In this document: positions 34,069 to 43,637 of the stretch, in pieces
How the letters are laid out: every line of letters begins with the position of its first letter
Position numbering within the stretch: the first letter of the stretch is position 1
DNA from: Clostridia bacterium
Lineage (GTDB): Bacteria > Bacillota > Clostridia > Peptostreptococcales > Anaerovoracaceae
NCBI GenBank assembly: GCA_024693105.1
Contig: JAILLO010000029.1
Location: 1 to 43,769, forward strand
Reading direction: 5' to 3'
Length of the DNA stretch: 43,769 nucleotides
The notes under the pieces: generated by a model
Told to the model about the DNA's origin: nothing
Seen by the model: only the letters and a program-made list of their open reading frames with translations
The model's database searches: none
Position numbers and translations under genes: made by a program

Positions 34069-35379
34069 ATGGGGCTAAAAGTTGCCAAGTTTGGAGGTTC
34101 ATCAGTAGCTGACAAGATTCAGCTGACGAAAATCAGGCAGATTATCGAGTCGGATTCCGACAGAAAATATATAGTGGTTTCGGCACCGGGCAAGCGTTAC
34201 GACGGAGACAGCAAAATTACGGATCTTCTCTACCTTTGCAAGACACATATGGAGCACAATCTCCCGTATGAGCAGGTCTTTCAGGTTGTTTGTGACAGAT
34301 ATACAGTGCTTCAGCTGAATCTCGGCGTGGATACAAACCTTGAAGAGGAGTTTGAAACTATAAAGAAAAACCTGATTGCAGGTGCATCGGCAGATTACAT
34401 GGCAAGCAGAGGAGAGTATCTCAACGCTCGCATTATTGCGGCTTTTCTCGGCTTTGATTTTGTTGATACGGCAGGCCTTGTCAAGTTTGACCAAAAGGGC
34501 AGATTCCTTGAGGACGAAACAAACGAAGCTCTTGCCGTGGAACTTGCAAAGCATGAAAAAGCAGTGCTTCCCGGCTTTTACGGAAGCGATGAGGAGGGCA
34601 ATATAAGGACCTTCTCAAGAGGCGGCTCCGATATTACAGGCGCACTTGTAGCACGCGCAATGAACGCCGATGTATATGAAAACTGGACAGACGTTTCGGG
34701 CTTCCTTATTGCGGATCCGAAAATCGTTAAAGATTCTCTTCCGATCAGCAGCATTTCATATAAGGAACTCAGGGAACTTTCATATATGGGTGCTTCGGTG
34801 CTTCATGAGGATGCAATTTATCCCGCAAGAGTAGCCGATATTCCTATTAATATCAGAAATACAAACAAGCCCGACGATCCCGGAACAATGATTACGGCAG
34901 AACCTGTAAGGGATGAGAAGATTATTACGGGAATTGCCGGAAGCAGGGATTTTACCGTACTTGCCATATACAAGAATATGATGAGCTCCGAACGAGGCTT
35001 CGTCAGAAAGATTCTTGGAATTCTTGAGGATTACGATATTTCGTTTGAGCATCTGCCAAGCGGAATCGATACGATTTCCGTTGTAATGTCCAACAAGAGC
35101 ATCAACGGCAGGCTTGATGAAATTATGGAAGATTTCGAGAAGCAGCTCCAGCCTGATACGATGGATGTTTTTGAAAACATCGCTTTGATCGCAACTGTAG
35201 GCTGCGGCATGTCGGCAAGACCGGGAACTTCTGCAAAGCTGTTTGGGGCACTTGCCGAGGCCGGCGTCAATATACGCATGATTGACCAGGGCTCGAGTGA
35301 AATGAATATTATTGTAGGTGTGGAAGGAAAGGACTTTGAAACCTCAATAAAGGCTATTTACAACGCATTTGTAAACTAA
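34069..35379 (+). CDS. lysC: Aspartate kinase
   Basis: Aspartate kinase phosphorylates aspartate, the first step to lysine, threonine and methionine. The 436 residues begin with the kinase signature VAKFGGSSVAD and continue with KYIVVSAPGKR, FSRGGSDITGALVARAMNAD and VLHEDAIYPARVADIPINIR. The C-terminal part (about 290-436) is a pair of ACT domains (FTVLAIYKNMM, IALIATVGCGMSARPGTSAK), the usual site of allosteric feedback. A strong AGGAGG precedes the ATG. It has its own promoter and terminator. Which amino acid inhibits it cannot be told from sequence. Confidence 0.95.
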   Translation: MGLKVAKFGGSSVADKIQLTKIRQIIESDSDRKYIVVSAPGKRYDGDSKITDLLYLCKTHMEHNLPYEQVFQVVCDRYTVLQLNLGVDTNLEEEFETIKKNLIAGASADYMASRGEYLNARIIAAFLGFDFVDTAGLVKFDQKGRFLEDETNEALAVELAKHEKAVLPGFYGSDEEGNIRTFSRGGSDITGALVARAMNADVYENWTDVSGFLIADPKIVKDSLPISSISYKELRELSYMGASVLHEDAIYPARVADIPINIRNTNKPDDPGTMITAEPVRDEKIITGIAGSRDFTVLAIYKNMMSSERGFVRKILGILEDYDISFEHLPSGIDTISVVMSNKSINGRLDEIMEDFEKQLQPDTMDVFENIALIATVGCGMSARPGTSAKLFGALAEAGVNIRMIDQGSSEMNIIVGVEGKDFETSIKAIYNAFVN

Positions 35380-35390
35380 ATGAAACATTA

Positions 35391-35419
35391 GAAAGAGGCT
35401 TGTGCCTCTTTCTTTTTTT
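35391..35419 (+). terminator. Intrinsic terminator of lysC
   Basis: GAAAGAGGC (35391-35399) pairs with GCCTCTTTC (35404-35412) around TTGT, followed by seven T residues. Confidence 0.95.
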
Positions 35420-35447
35420 GCCGAAAAAGTGTATACTGAGATATTAC

Positions 35448-35465
35448 GATATGCGAAAACATATC
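35448..35465. repeat. Dyad upstream of the CorC-type gene
   Basis: GATATG (35448-35453) and CATATC (35460-35465) are perfect inverted copies separated by six bases. The site lies just downstream of a TATACT (35432-35437), a possible -10 box with no clear -35 box. It could be an operator; this is inference. Confidence 0.35.
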
Positions 35466-35530
35466 ATAATTACAAAGGGTATAAGGAAAAAGCAAAAAAT
35501 TGAAAATAAGTCTGGGGGAAAGATTGTTTT

Positions 35531-36799
35531 ATGGACACTCACAGTATGATTTCCATCGCGGCAATTGTTGTGCTGCTTATAATGTCGGCATTTTTTTCGG
35601 CGACTGAAACTGCGTTTACTTCTCTGAGCAGGGTAAGAATCAAAAATCTTGCGGGCGATGGAAACAAAAGGGCATCACTGGTGCTGAGCCTTTCGGAACA
35701 GTTTGACAAACTGCTTTCGACAATACTTATCGGAAACAATATAGTAAATATCGTAATGACGGCCGTTGCAACACTTCTTTTTGTAAAGCTTTACGGGGAG
35801 TACGGGCCGACGATTTCGACAATTATAATTACTGTAGTTGTGCTCATTTTCGGTGAAATATCTCCGAAAAGCCTTGCAAAAGAAAACGCGGAAAGATTTG
35901 CCATGATTGTGGCGCCGGTTCTTTCGTTTTTCATGGTGCTGTTTACGCCGCTCAATTTCATATTTTCGATGTGGAAGATTCTTCTTTCGAAGGTCTTCAA
36001 TGTGACGGGGCAGAGGACAATAACGGAAGATGAACTGATTACAATGGTTGAAGAAGCCGAAACCGAGGGCGGAATTGACACCGAACAGAGCGAGCTGATA
36101 CAAAATGCCATTGAATTCAACGAACTTGAGGCATGGGACGTTCTGAGTCCGCGTGTTGATATGGAGGCAATAGATATCGCAACGGAAAAATCCGAAATCG
36201 AAAGAATGTTCAGGGAAACCGGTTATTCAAGATTGCCGGTATACAGGGACGATCTTGACACTGTCTTGGGTGTTCTCAATATTAAGGATTTTTATAACTA
36301 CGTTATAAATTCCGACAGGGGCATCGAAGCGCATGTAAAACCGGTTGTATTTGTTGCCGGCTCCATCAAGATTGCGGCGCTCCTTAAGAAGATGCAGAGT
36401 GAAAAAACTCATATGGCGATAGTTGTCGACGAGTACGGCGGCACAGAGGGAATCGTTACGATGGAAGATATCATCGAGGAACTTGTAGGCGAAATCTGGG
36501 ATGAGCATGACAGGATAATTCCCGAAGGTATCGTTGCGCGTCCTGACGGAACATATCTTGTTCAGGGAAGTGCGAATATTGACAAGACACTTGATTTCTT
36601 TGATATAGAAGAAGAAATAAATGCGACAACTGTAAACGGATGGGCGGCAATTGAACTTGATAAGCTGCCGGTCAAAGGTGACTACTTTGAATATACATCG
36701 GACGAAAAGCTTCTGCGTGTTACAGTAACAGAGTCGGACGGCCGCAAAGCCGTTGAGCTGTCAATCGCGGTTGAGGATTTGTCCGAAGCCGAAGAATAG
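35531..36799 (+). CDS. CNNM/CorC-type membrane protein with CBS domains (hemolysin C family)
   Basis: The 422 residues hold a DUF21/CNNM membrane domain (about 1-185) with the family start MSAFFSATETAFTSLSRVRI and VLIFGEISPKSLAKENAERF. Two CBS domains follow (about 205-330; VLSPRVDMEAIDIATEKSEI, VVDEYGGTEGIVTMEDIIEE), then the C-terminal CorC_HlyC domain (about 340-415). Related proteins are linked to Mg2+ export; the old hemolysin label is not reliable. The ATG follows CTGGGGGAA. It is a single gene between the lysC terminator and the secA leader. Confidence 0.92.
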   Translation: MDTHSMISIAAIVVLLIMSAFFSATETAFTSLSRVRIKNLAGDGNKRASLVLSLSEQFDKLLSTILIGNNIVNIVMTAVATLLFVKLYGEYGPTISTIIITVVVLIFGEISPKSLAKENAERFAMIVAPVLSFFMVLFTPLNFIFSMWKILLSKVFNVTGQRTITEDELITMVEEAETEGGIDTEQSELIQNAIEFNELEAWDVLSPRVDMEAIDIATEKSEIERMFRETGYSRLPVYRDDLDTVLGVLNIKDFYNYVINSDRGIEAHVKPVVFVAGSIKIAALLKKMQSEKTHMAIVVDEYGGTEGIVTMEDIIEELVGEIWDEHDRIIPEGIVARPDGTYLVQGSANIDKTLDFFDIEEEINATTVNGWAAIELDKLPVKGDYFEYTSDEKLLRVTVTESDGRKAVELSIAVEDLSEAEE

Positions 36800-36857
36800 A
36801 GGCTCCGGTGGGGTATAAACTCTGTATATCCGCGATATAATGCGGGGCAGAGATATT

Positions 36858-36919
36858 CGCAGCGGATTGGTATGCCGGCAGCAGCCGGAACTGCAACCGT
36901 ACCTGAATCGGCAGCTGCG
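36858..36919 (+). other. Imperfect stem-loop in the leader between the CorC-type gene and secA
   Basis: CGCAGC (36858-36863) pairs with GCTGCG (36914-36919). Further in, GATT/AATC, GGTA/TACC and GCAG/CTGC extend the stem with small internal loops. It lies just after a TATAAT (36836-36841), a possible -10 box without a good -35 box. Together with the terminator at 36941-36983 it forms a structured leader before secA. Confidence 0.5.
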
Positions 36920-36940
36920 TATTTGAATGCCGAACGGAGC

Positions 36941-36983
36941 TCGGAATGCCGCCGGCAATTTGGAACGGCATCCGAAGGTTTTT
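36941..36983 (+). terminator. Terminator or attenuator immediately upstream of secA
   Basis: TCGG-A-ATGCCG (36941-36951) pairs with CGGCATCCGA (36966-36975), leaving one bulged A; five T residues follow at 36979-36983. It ends only 40 bases before the secA ATG, and I see no clear promoter in those 40 bases. It may terminate the CorC-type gene, or act as an attenuator for secA. ATGCCG occurs twice more upstream (36872-36877 and 36927-36932) and could compete for CGGCAT. Confidence 0.65.
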
Positions 36984-37023
36984 ATATTTTAAACGGAAAT
37001 TAAGGGAAAGAAGGACGAAGTAA

Positions 37024-39789
37024 ATGGGCTTTATGGAAAAAATCTTTGGCGACCTTAATGCCAAAGAGGTAAAGAAGATTGAAAAGATAGTAGACAGGGT
37101 CGAGGCACTCGATTCGGAAATGCAAAAGCTTACAGATGCACAACTTAGGGAGAAAACCTCCGAATTCAGAGAAAGACTTAAGAACGGGGAGACAAAAGAC
37201 GATATTCTGCCGGAGGCTTTTGCGGTATGCAGGGAAGGCGCTTTTCGTTCACTTGGACTGAAGCATTTCAGAGTTCAGCTTATAGGCGGCGTTGTTCTTC
37301 ATCAGGGGCGCATTGCCGAGATGAAAACAGGAGAAGGAAAAACTCTTGTTGCAACACTTGCTGCATATTTAAACGCTCTTGACGGGCATGGCGTGCATGT
37401 TGTTACGGTCAATGATTATCTGGCAAAGCGTGACTGCGAGTGGATGGGAAAGCTTTATACTTTCCTTGGACTTTCCGTGGGATGCGTAATTCACGGAATT
37501 ACAAATGAGACACGCAAGGCTGCTTACAGAGCGGATATCACATATGGTACAAACAACGAATTCGGCTTTGATTATCTCAGGGACAATATGGTCAATTATG
37601 AAAAAGACCTTACACAGCGTGAACTCAATTATGCAATCATAGACGAAGTCGACTCAATTCTTATCGATGAGGCGAGAACTCCGCTTATTATCTCGGGCCA
37701 GGGCGCAAAATCCACAGACCTTTATACTACAGCGGATAAATTCGTATGCACCCTCAAAAGAGAGGAAGATTTTACAATTGACGAAAAGGACAAAACCGTT
37801 TCAATTACCGAAGAAGGTGTTGAAAAGTGCGAAAAGTTCTTTGGAGTAGATAACTTTTCCGACCCTGAAAACATGGAAATCAATCATCACGTTCAGCAGG
37901 CATTGCGTGCAAGAAACCTGATGAAGAAGGATGTTGATTATATTATCAAGGACGGCGAAATCGTTATTGTCGATGAATTCACCGGCAGACTTATGTTCGG
38001 AAGACGCTACAGCAACGGGCTGCATCAGGCAATTGAAGCGAAGGAAGGAGTTCTTGTACGTTCCGAATCAAAGACTCTCGCAACAATTACACTTCAGAAT
38101 TATTTCCGTATGTATCAGAAGCTTTCGGGAATGACAGGTACAGCCAAGACTGAAGAAGATGAATTCCGTGACATTTACAATATGGACGTTGTTGTGATTC
38201 CTACAAACAGGCCGATTGCAAGACAGGACCTTGAGGACTCAGTATATGCAACGGAAAGAGGCAAATTCAAGGCAATTGCAGAGGTTATTGCGCAGCGGCA
38301 CGAAACGGGACAACCGGTGCTTGTAGGTACAATTTCAATCGAACGTTCCGAAATCATCAGCGATCTTCTGAAAAAACGCGGAATTAAGCACAATGTACTT
38401 AATGCAAAGCAGCATGAAAAGGAAGCCGAAATAGTAGCTGAAGCCGGAAGACTCGGTGCTGTTACTATTGCGACAAATATGGCAGGAAGAGGTACCGACA
38501 TTATACTCGGAGGAAATCCCGATTTTGAAGCAAAGAGGGAAATGAAGCGTCTTGAGTATTCGGATGAAGCAATATCTTTTGCAACAAGTTTTGTACAGTC
38601 TGACGATGAGGAGCTTCTTGCCGCAAGAGCAAAATACAAGGAACTGCTCGATAATTACAAAGAGGAAAGAGCGGGAGAACAGCGCAAGGTAAGGGAACTT
38701 GGCGGTCTTTGCATCATAGGTACGGAACGTCATGAGTCAAGGCGTATAGACAATCAGCTCAGAGGTCGTTCCGGACGTCAGGGAGACCCGGGCTGCACAC
38801 AGTTCTTCATCTCACTCGAAGATGAGCTTATGAGACTGTTCGGCGGTGAACGAATCCAGAACATGATTACAAAATTCGGAATGCAGGAGGATGATGCAAT
38901 TGAGGCGGGCCTTCTGACAAAGTCAATAGAAAACGCGCAGAAAAAGGTTGAGGGCAGAAACTTCAGCGTCAGAAAATATGTGCTGCAGTATGACAATGTC
39001 ATGAACAAGCAGAGAGAAACAATCTACGACGAAAGAAGAAGGGTCCTTTTCGGAGAGGATCTGACAGAGCATATCAAGAACATGATTGCGGATCTTGTCG
39101 ATGAAATTATAGACCCGATTACAGTTGCTTCGAAGTTTGCGGAAGAATGGGAGTTTGACAGGGCGCTTACCGGACTCAGAAGAATATGTCCGCGGTTCAG
39201 CGACTTCCCATATACGCAGGAGCAGATAGAAAGTCTGACGGAAGAACAGTTCAAGGAAGATGTCCTGGCGGAATTCGACAGACTGTATGCGGAAAAGGAA
39301 GAAGAAATAGGCGCAGAGCGTATGCGTGAGCTTGAACGCATGATTTTGCTCCGTGTAGTAGACAATAAATGGATGGACCATATCGATGCGATGGACCAGC
39401 TCAAGAGCGGTATCAATCTCAGAGCCCTCGGTCAGCAAGATCCTGCTGCGGCATATGCTCATGAAGGCTTTGACATGTTTGAAGTAATGATTGGGTCAAT
39501 CAAGGAAGATACCGTAAGGTTCTGCCTCAATGTAACCATTCAGACAAGAACCGAAAGAAAGCAGGTTATCGGCAGCGGCGAAGGCAGAAAAGACGACTAT
39601 GTGGATGAGAGCAGGCAGAGTGCGGGCCGTCCGCAGGAAGGACAGATGCCGGGTGCCGCACCTGTTCCGCAAAGAGAGCACAAGCAGGAGACAGTCAGAC
39701 GCACACAGCCAAAGGTCGGAAGAAACGACCCGTGTCCTTGCGGAAGCGGAAAAAAATACAAAAACTGCTGTGGAAAGAATGCCGAATAG
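37024..39789 (+). CDS. secA: Preprotein translocase ATPase SecA
   Basis: SecA drives secretory proteins through SecYEG using ATP. The 921 residues contain Walker [20 protein letters not shown] (near 101-109), the DEAD-like [20 protein letters not shown], the preprotein cross-linking domain, motif [35 protein letters not shown], the helical wing/scaffold and a C-terminal zinc-binding tail [13 protein letters not shown] (904-916). Length is normal. The ribosome binding site AAGGA is modest. prfB follows 43 bases later, a pairing known in many bacteria. Confidence 0.98.
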   Translation: MGFMEKIFGDLNAKEVKKIEKIVDRVEALDSEMQKLTDAQLREKTSEFRERLKNGETKDDILPEAFAVCREGAFRSLGLKHFRVQLIGGVVLHQGRIAEMKTGEGKTLVATLAAYLNALDGHGVHVVTVNDYLAKRDCEWMGKLYTFLGLSVGCVIHGITNETRKAAYRADITYGTNNEFGFDYLRDNMVNYEKDLTQRELNYAIIDEVDSILIDEARTPLIISGQGAKSTDLYTTADKFVCTLKREEDFTIDEKDKTVSITEEGVEKCEKFFGVDNFSDPENMEINHHVQQALRARNLMKKDVDYIIKDGEIVIVDEFTGRLMFGRRYSNGLHQAIEAKEGVLVRSESKTLATITLQNYFRMYQKLSGMTGTAKTEEDEFRDIYNMDVVVIPTNRPIARQDLEDSVYATERGKFKAIAEVIAQRHETGQPVLVGTISIERSEIISDLLKKRGIKHNVLNAKQHEKEAEIVAEAGRLGAVTIATNMAGRGTDIILGGNPDFEAKREMKRLEYSDEAISFATSFVQSDDEELLAARAKYKELLDNYKEERAGEQRKVRELGGLCIIGTERHESRRIDNQLRGRSGRQGDPGCTQFFISLEDELMRLFGGERIQNMITKFGMQEDDAIEAGLLTKSIENAQKKVEGRNFSVRKYVLQYDNVMNKQRETIYDERRRVLFGEDLTEHIKNMIADLVDEIIDPITVASKFAEEWEFDRALTGLRRICPRFSDFPYTQEQIESLTEEQFKEDVLAEFDRLYAEKEEEIGAERMRELERMILLRVVDNKWMDHIDAMDQLKSGINLRALGQQDPAAAYAHEGFDMFEVMIGSIKEDTVRFCLNVTIQTRTERKQVIGSGEGRKDDYVDESRQSAGRPQEGQMPGAAPVPQREHKQETVRRTQPKVGRNDPCPCGSGKKYKNCCGKNAE

Positions 39790-39832
39790 CAGAGAAAAAG
39801 TACGATAATTACAGAGAAAAGGAAGTGAGACG

Positions 39833-40937
39833 ATGATTTTACTGGAACAGATTAAGTATGATTTGCCCCAGGTAAGAAACAATCTGAAAGAGGCAGGTGA
39901 GTCTCTTTGACCTTGCGGGGTTGAAGAAAAGGCTTGCCGAACTCGAGGAAATTTCGGCGCGTGACGGGTTTTGGGATGACCACAATGCGGCACAAAAGCT
40001 GCTGAAAGAGAAGAAGTCAATCGAAAACAAAGTCAGCGAGTATGAAAAGGCTGCTTCTGAACTTGAAGACATTGCGGAACTGACAGAAATGGCGGAAGAG
40101 GCGCAGGATGAGGAAATGGCGGGAGAAATCAACGCCTCATTTAAGAAGTGCTCGCAGCAAATCGAAGAATTAAAGCTTCGCGCGCTGCTGTGCGGGCAGT
40201 ATGATGCGAACAATGCCATTATTACAATCCATGCCGGGACAGGCGGAATTGATGCTCAGGACTGGGCGGAAATGCTGATGCGCATGTATACGCGCTGGGC
40301 CGAAAAGAAGAAATATAAAGTTAAGATTCTTGATCTGCAAAGAGATACCGAGGCGGGAATTAAAAACGCAACGCTGATTGTAGAGGGAGAAAATGCTTAC
40401 GGATATCTGAAAAACGAACGGGGAGTACACAGGCTTGTCAGAATTTCTCCGTTTAATGCACAGGGAAAAAGGCAGACATCGTTTGCACTTCTTGAGGTTA
40501 TGCCGGAGCTTGACGATGATATCAATGTAGAAATAGATCCCGAAGACATCAGAATCGATACCTACCGTTCAAGCGGTGCGGGCGGACAGCATGTCAACAA
40601 GACGGATTCGGCGATCAGGATTACGCATCTGCCGACAAATATCGTTGTCACATGTCAGAATGAGCGAAGTCAGATTCAGAACAAGGAGGTTGCAATGAAA
40701 CTCCTGAAGGCGAAGCTGACAGAGCTTGCAGAGCAGGAACAGAAGGAAAACCTGAAGGAACTCAAGGGCGATTTTTCCCAGAATACATGGGGGAGTCAGA
40801 TACGCTCATATGTGTTCCAGCCATACACACTTGTGAAGGATCACCGGACAAATGCCGAAATAGGAAATGTTCAGGCGGTAATGGACGGCGACATAGATTA
40901 TTTTATTAATGAGAAGCTGAAGCAGAAAGACGAATAG
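39833..40937 (+). CDS. prfB: Peptide chain release factor 2, made by programmed +1 frameshift
   Basis: RF2 ends translation at UGA and UAA. The coding sequence is split: codons 1-25 run from ATG 39833 to CTT 39905-39907, the in-frame TGA at 39908-39910 interrupts, and translation resumes in the +1 frame at GAC 39909. Joined length is 367 residues, normal for RF2. The second part shows the RF2 anticodon-like tripeptide SPF (VRISPFNAQGKRQT) and the catalytic GGQ at residues 250-252 (SGAGGQHVNKTDSAIR). The 39897 GTG sometimes predicted as start is an artefact of the split. Its own product at high level terminates at the TGA and so limits synthesis. Confidence 0.97.
39890..39911 (+). promoter_or_regulatory. 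prfB programmed frameshift site
   Basis: The slippery CTT-TGA-C (39905-39911) is the classic RF2 autoregulatory site. An internal Shine-Dalgarno-like GGCAGGTGA (39892-39900) precedes it, where the 3' part AGGTGA matches the end of the anti-Shine-Dalgarno complement. Low RF2 slows reading of TGA and favours the shift. Confidence 0.95.
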
Positions 40938-40955
40938 CAGACAGAAAGGTACGAA

Positions 40956-43223
40956 ATGGAAATCACAGAAAAACTTGCCCGCGAATTTAATATCAGAGTT
41001 TCGCAGGTCGAAGCAACCGTGGAACTGATTGATGAGGGTAACACAATTCCTTTTATTGCAAGATACAGAAAGGAAGTTACGGGAAATCTCACAGACGTTG
41101 TCTTAAGAGACCTTGATGAGCGTCTGACATACCTCCGAAATCTTGAAAAGAGGAAGGAAGAAGTCATCAAAGCCGTTGAGGAACAGGGCAAGCTGACAGA
41201 CGAACTTAAGGCTGAAATAGAAAAAGCGGAAGTTCTTCAAAGAGTTGAGGATTTATATAAGCCGTTTAAGCAGAAAAAAGCCACAAGAGCATCAAAGGCG
41301 AAGGAAAAGGGCCTTGAACCTTTATCTCTCGTAATATGGGCACAGGAGCTTGAAGAGGGCGACCCTGCTGCGCTGGGCGAGGCGTATATCAGCGAGGAAA
41401 AGGGCGTTAAAGATGCAGCGGAGGCGCTTGCAGGCGCACTTGATATAATTGCGGAGAGAATTTCGGATGACCCTGAAATTACAGCGGCAGTAAGGGAAAA
41501 GACGTATGCCTCGGCAGTGCTTGAGACAGAAGCCGCAGACCCTGAAGAAAAGACTGTTTACGACATGTATTACGGCCATGCGGAGGCTGTTGCGAAGATT
41601 CCGAATCACAGAATTCTTGCCATAAACAGAGGTGAGAAAGAAAAGAAACTCAAGGTTAAGCTCAATGCTCCGATTGAGGAAATTACCGAAGGCCTTATAG
41701 CAGGCAGTGTAATTACAAATGAAAAGTCGATTTTTACGCAGATGCTTCATGAAACAATCGCAGATGCATACAAGAGACTGATTGCGCCTTCCATCGAAAG
41801 AGAAATGAGGAATCTTCTGACGGAGAGGGCAGAGGCTGATGCCGTTAAGGTTTTTGCGAAGAATACCGAGAAGCTTCTTATGGTGCCGCCTGTAAAGGGA
41901 GCGCGAATTATAAGTATCGACCCGGGTTACAGAACAGGCTGCAAGGTTGCGGTTTTAAATGAGACAGGAAAGCTTCTTGCTTACTGCACGATTTATCCGA
42001 CGGAACCAAAGAACGATGTTGCGGGAACCGAGGCGACGCTGAAAAAACTGATAGACAAGTATCGCATCAATACGATAGTAATAGGCAACGGAACCGGTTC
42101 AAGAGAGACCGAGGAGGTTGTTGCAAATTATCTGAAGAAGACGGGAAGTGACATAAGTTATACAATTGTAAATGAAGCCGGCGCTTCGGTTTATTCGGCG
42201 TCGAAGCTTGCAACGGAAGAGTATCCGACTCTTGATGTAACTACGCGTGGCGCAATGTCACTTGGAAGGCGTCTTCAGGACCCGCTTGCGGAGCTCGTAA
42301 AGATTTCGCCAAAGAGTATTGGCGTCGGGCAGTATCAGCATGATATCAATCAGACGCTTCTTGAAGGGGCTCTGACAAATGTAGTCGAGGATTGCGTTAA
42401 CAGAGTCGGCGTTGACCTGAATACCGCGTCTCCGTCGCTGCTTTCATATATTGCCGGCATCAATATGGGAATCGCAAAAAATATCGTTGCATACAGAGAG
42501 GCAAACGGCAGGTTCACCGAGAGAAAGCAGCTGATGAAGGTTCCGAAGCTGGGAGAAAAGACTTTTAACCAGTGTGCGGGATTTATGAGAATTACGGGCG
42601 GAGAAAATCCGCTTGACAGCACTTCTGTTCATCCGGAATCCTACGGGGCTGCAGAGGCTATGCTCAAAAAACTGGGTGTAAGCAGCGAGGAAATCTCAAA
42701 GGGCGGAATTCGTGATATCGAAGAACGCATTTGCAGTGCATTTCCTGTAGCTGCAAAGCCAAAGCCTGCGGCAAGGGCAAAAGGGCTTGCCGCGCTTGCG
42801 GAGCTTGCAAAGGAAAACGATAAAAGCAAAAAAGCAAACGAGAATTTCGGCAAGAGTCTTGAAAAGCTGGCGGGTGAACTTGAAATCGGTGTAATAACGC
42901 TGAAGGATATTGTAGAGGAAATGAAAAAACCTGCAAGAGACCCTCGTGAAGATGCACCTCCTGTGGTTTTCAGAAATGATGTTAAGAATTTTGAAGATCT
43001 GAAGGTTGATATGGAATTGCAGGGAACTGTCAGAAATGTTGTTGATTTCGGTGCTTTTGTGGATATCGGGGTTAAGCATGACGGACTTGTTCATATTTCC
43101 GAGATGAGCAAGAAGTTTATCAATCACCCTATGGATGTGGTTTCTGTAGGGGATACGGTCAAGGTGAAGATTCTTTCAATAGACCACGAAAAGCAGAAGG
43201 TTGCGCTTACAATGAAATTCTGA
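40956..43223 (+). CDS. tex: Tex-family RNA-binding transcription accessory protein
   Basis: Tex proteins bind nucleic acid and affect transcription and gene expression under stress. The 755 residues show the Tex N-terminal domain (TIPFIARYRKEVTGNLTDVV, LYKPFKQKKATRASKAKEKG), the RNase H-like YqgF domain (ISIDPGYRTGCKVAVLNETG), helix-hairpin-helix repeats (YIAGINMGIAKNIVAYREAN) and a C-terminal S1 domain (about 680-755; GTVRNVVDFGAFVDIGVKHD). A Lys/Ala-rich linker (about 590-630) is longer than I expect for the family. The ATG follows AGAAAGG, 18 bases after prfB. Confidence 0.95.
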   Translation: MEITEKLAREFNIRVSQVEATVELIDEGNTIPFIARYRKEVTGNLTDVVLRDLDERLTYLRNLEKRKEEVIKAVEEQGKLTDELKAEIEKAEVLQRVEDLYKPFKQKKATRASKAKEKGLEPLSLVIWAQELEEGDPAALGEAYISEEKGVKDAAEALAGALDIIAERISDDPEITAAVREKTYASAVLETEAADPEEKTVYDMYYGHAEAVAKIPNHRILAINRGEKEKKLKVKLNAPIEEITEGLIAGSVITNEKSIFTQMLHETIADAYKRLIAPSIEREMRNLLTERAEADAVKVFAKNTEKLLMVPPVKGARIISIDPGYRTGCKVAVLNETGKLLAYCTIYPTEPKNDVAGTEATLKKLIDKYRINTIVIGNGTGSRETEEVVANYLKKTGSDISYTIVNEAGASVYSASKLATEEYPTLDVTTRGAMSLGRRLQDPLAELVKISPKSIGVGQYQHDINQTLLEGALTNVVEDCVNRVGVDLNTASPSLLSYIAGINMGIAKNIVAYREANGRFTERKQLMKVPKLGEKTFNQCAGFMRITGGENPLDSTSVHPESYGAAEAMLKKLGVSSEEISKGGIRDIEERICSAFPVAAKPKPAARAKGLAALAELAKENDKSKKANENFGKSLEKLAGELEIGVITLKDIVEEMKKPARDPREDAPPVVFRNDVKNFEDLKVDMELQGTVRNVVDFGAFVDIGVKHDGLVHISEMSKKFINHPMDVVSVGDTVKVKILSIDHEKQKVALTMKF

Positions 43224-43244
43224 TAATAAAATTCTGTTATAGAT

Positions 43245-43288
43245 ACAGGGGCTTTGGATGAAAAATCCGAAGTCCCTGTTTTGTTTTT
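43245..43288 (+). terminator. Intrinsic terminator of the secA-prfB-tex unit
   Basis: The 15-base arm 43245-43259 pairs with 43265-43279 with two G-T pairs and no gap, around GAAAA, followed by T-rich TTTGTTTTT. It lies 21 bases after the tex stop. Confidence 0.92.
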
Positions 43289-43292
43289 GGGG

Positions 43293-43512
43293 TTTCCGTA
43301 TTTAAGGGGGAGGGCAGGGGCAGCCTTCAAAGAGCGGTATTCCTCGCAGGGGATTTCTGCCCTTATCTCGCATGCTTTGAGAAAAAAACTTTGCAGTGAG
43401 CTCCGCTCATCAAAGCTTTTTTTCAGTCAAAGCATTAGCTCGACTTCAGGCGAAATCCCTGCTGCTCGTCATAATGCTCTTCTCAGGCTGCACCCTGCCC
43501 TTTGTGCGGAAA
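43293..43512. repeat. Long imperfect inverted repeat of about 220 bases, MITE-like
   Basis: The left arm 43293-43401 and the right arm 43405-43512 are inverted copies that meet at a three-base centre. Matching blocks in order are TTTCCG, GGGCAGGG, CAGCCT, AGAGC, GCAGGG, ATTTC, ATGCTTTGA, GAAAAAAA, CTTTG and TGAGC, with small gaps between. The innermost part (43372-43435) is a strong 26-pair hairpin. No gene is supported inside; open frames here are products of the repeat. No clear target-site duplication is visible. Confidence 0.75.
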
Positions 43513-43547
43513 TCGGAGGCGGGTGAGTCTGAATTTGGGTCCGAGTT

Positions 43548-43637
43548 CGGTGTCAGCATCTGCATTCGAATCAGCATCTGCACTCGAATCCGGAATCAGC
43601 GTCAGAATCCGGTGTCAGCATCTGCATTCGAATCAGC
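43548..43637 (+). repeat. Short direct repeats at the right window edge
   Basis: A 28-base sequence is exactly repeated at 43548-43575 and 43610-43637 (period 62). Its core TCAGCATCTGCATTCGAATC (43553-43572, 43615-43634) occurs a third time with one change at 43571-43590. The minus strand reads Asp/Ala/Ser-rich units in part, but 62 is not a multiple of three and stops interrupt, so I do not call a gene. The rest of 43513-43769 shows nothing I can identify. Confidence 0.75.

Noticed and set aside
36800-37023. Possible small gene between the CorC-type gene and secA
   Set aside because: No frame with a start and ribosome binding site is present; the stretch is explained better as a structured leader.
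43254-43526. Open frame of 90 codons after tex
   Set aside because: It begins inside the tex terminator and crosses the whole inverted repeat. No ribosome binding site is present.
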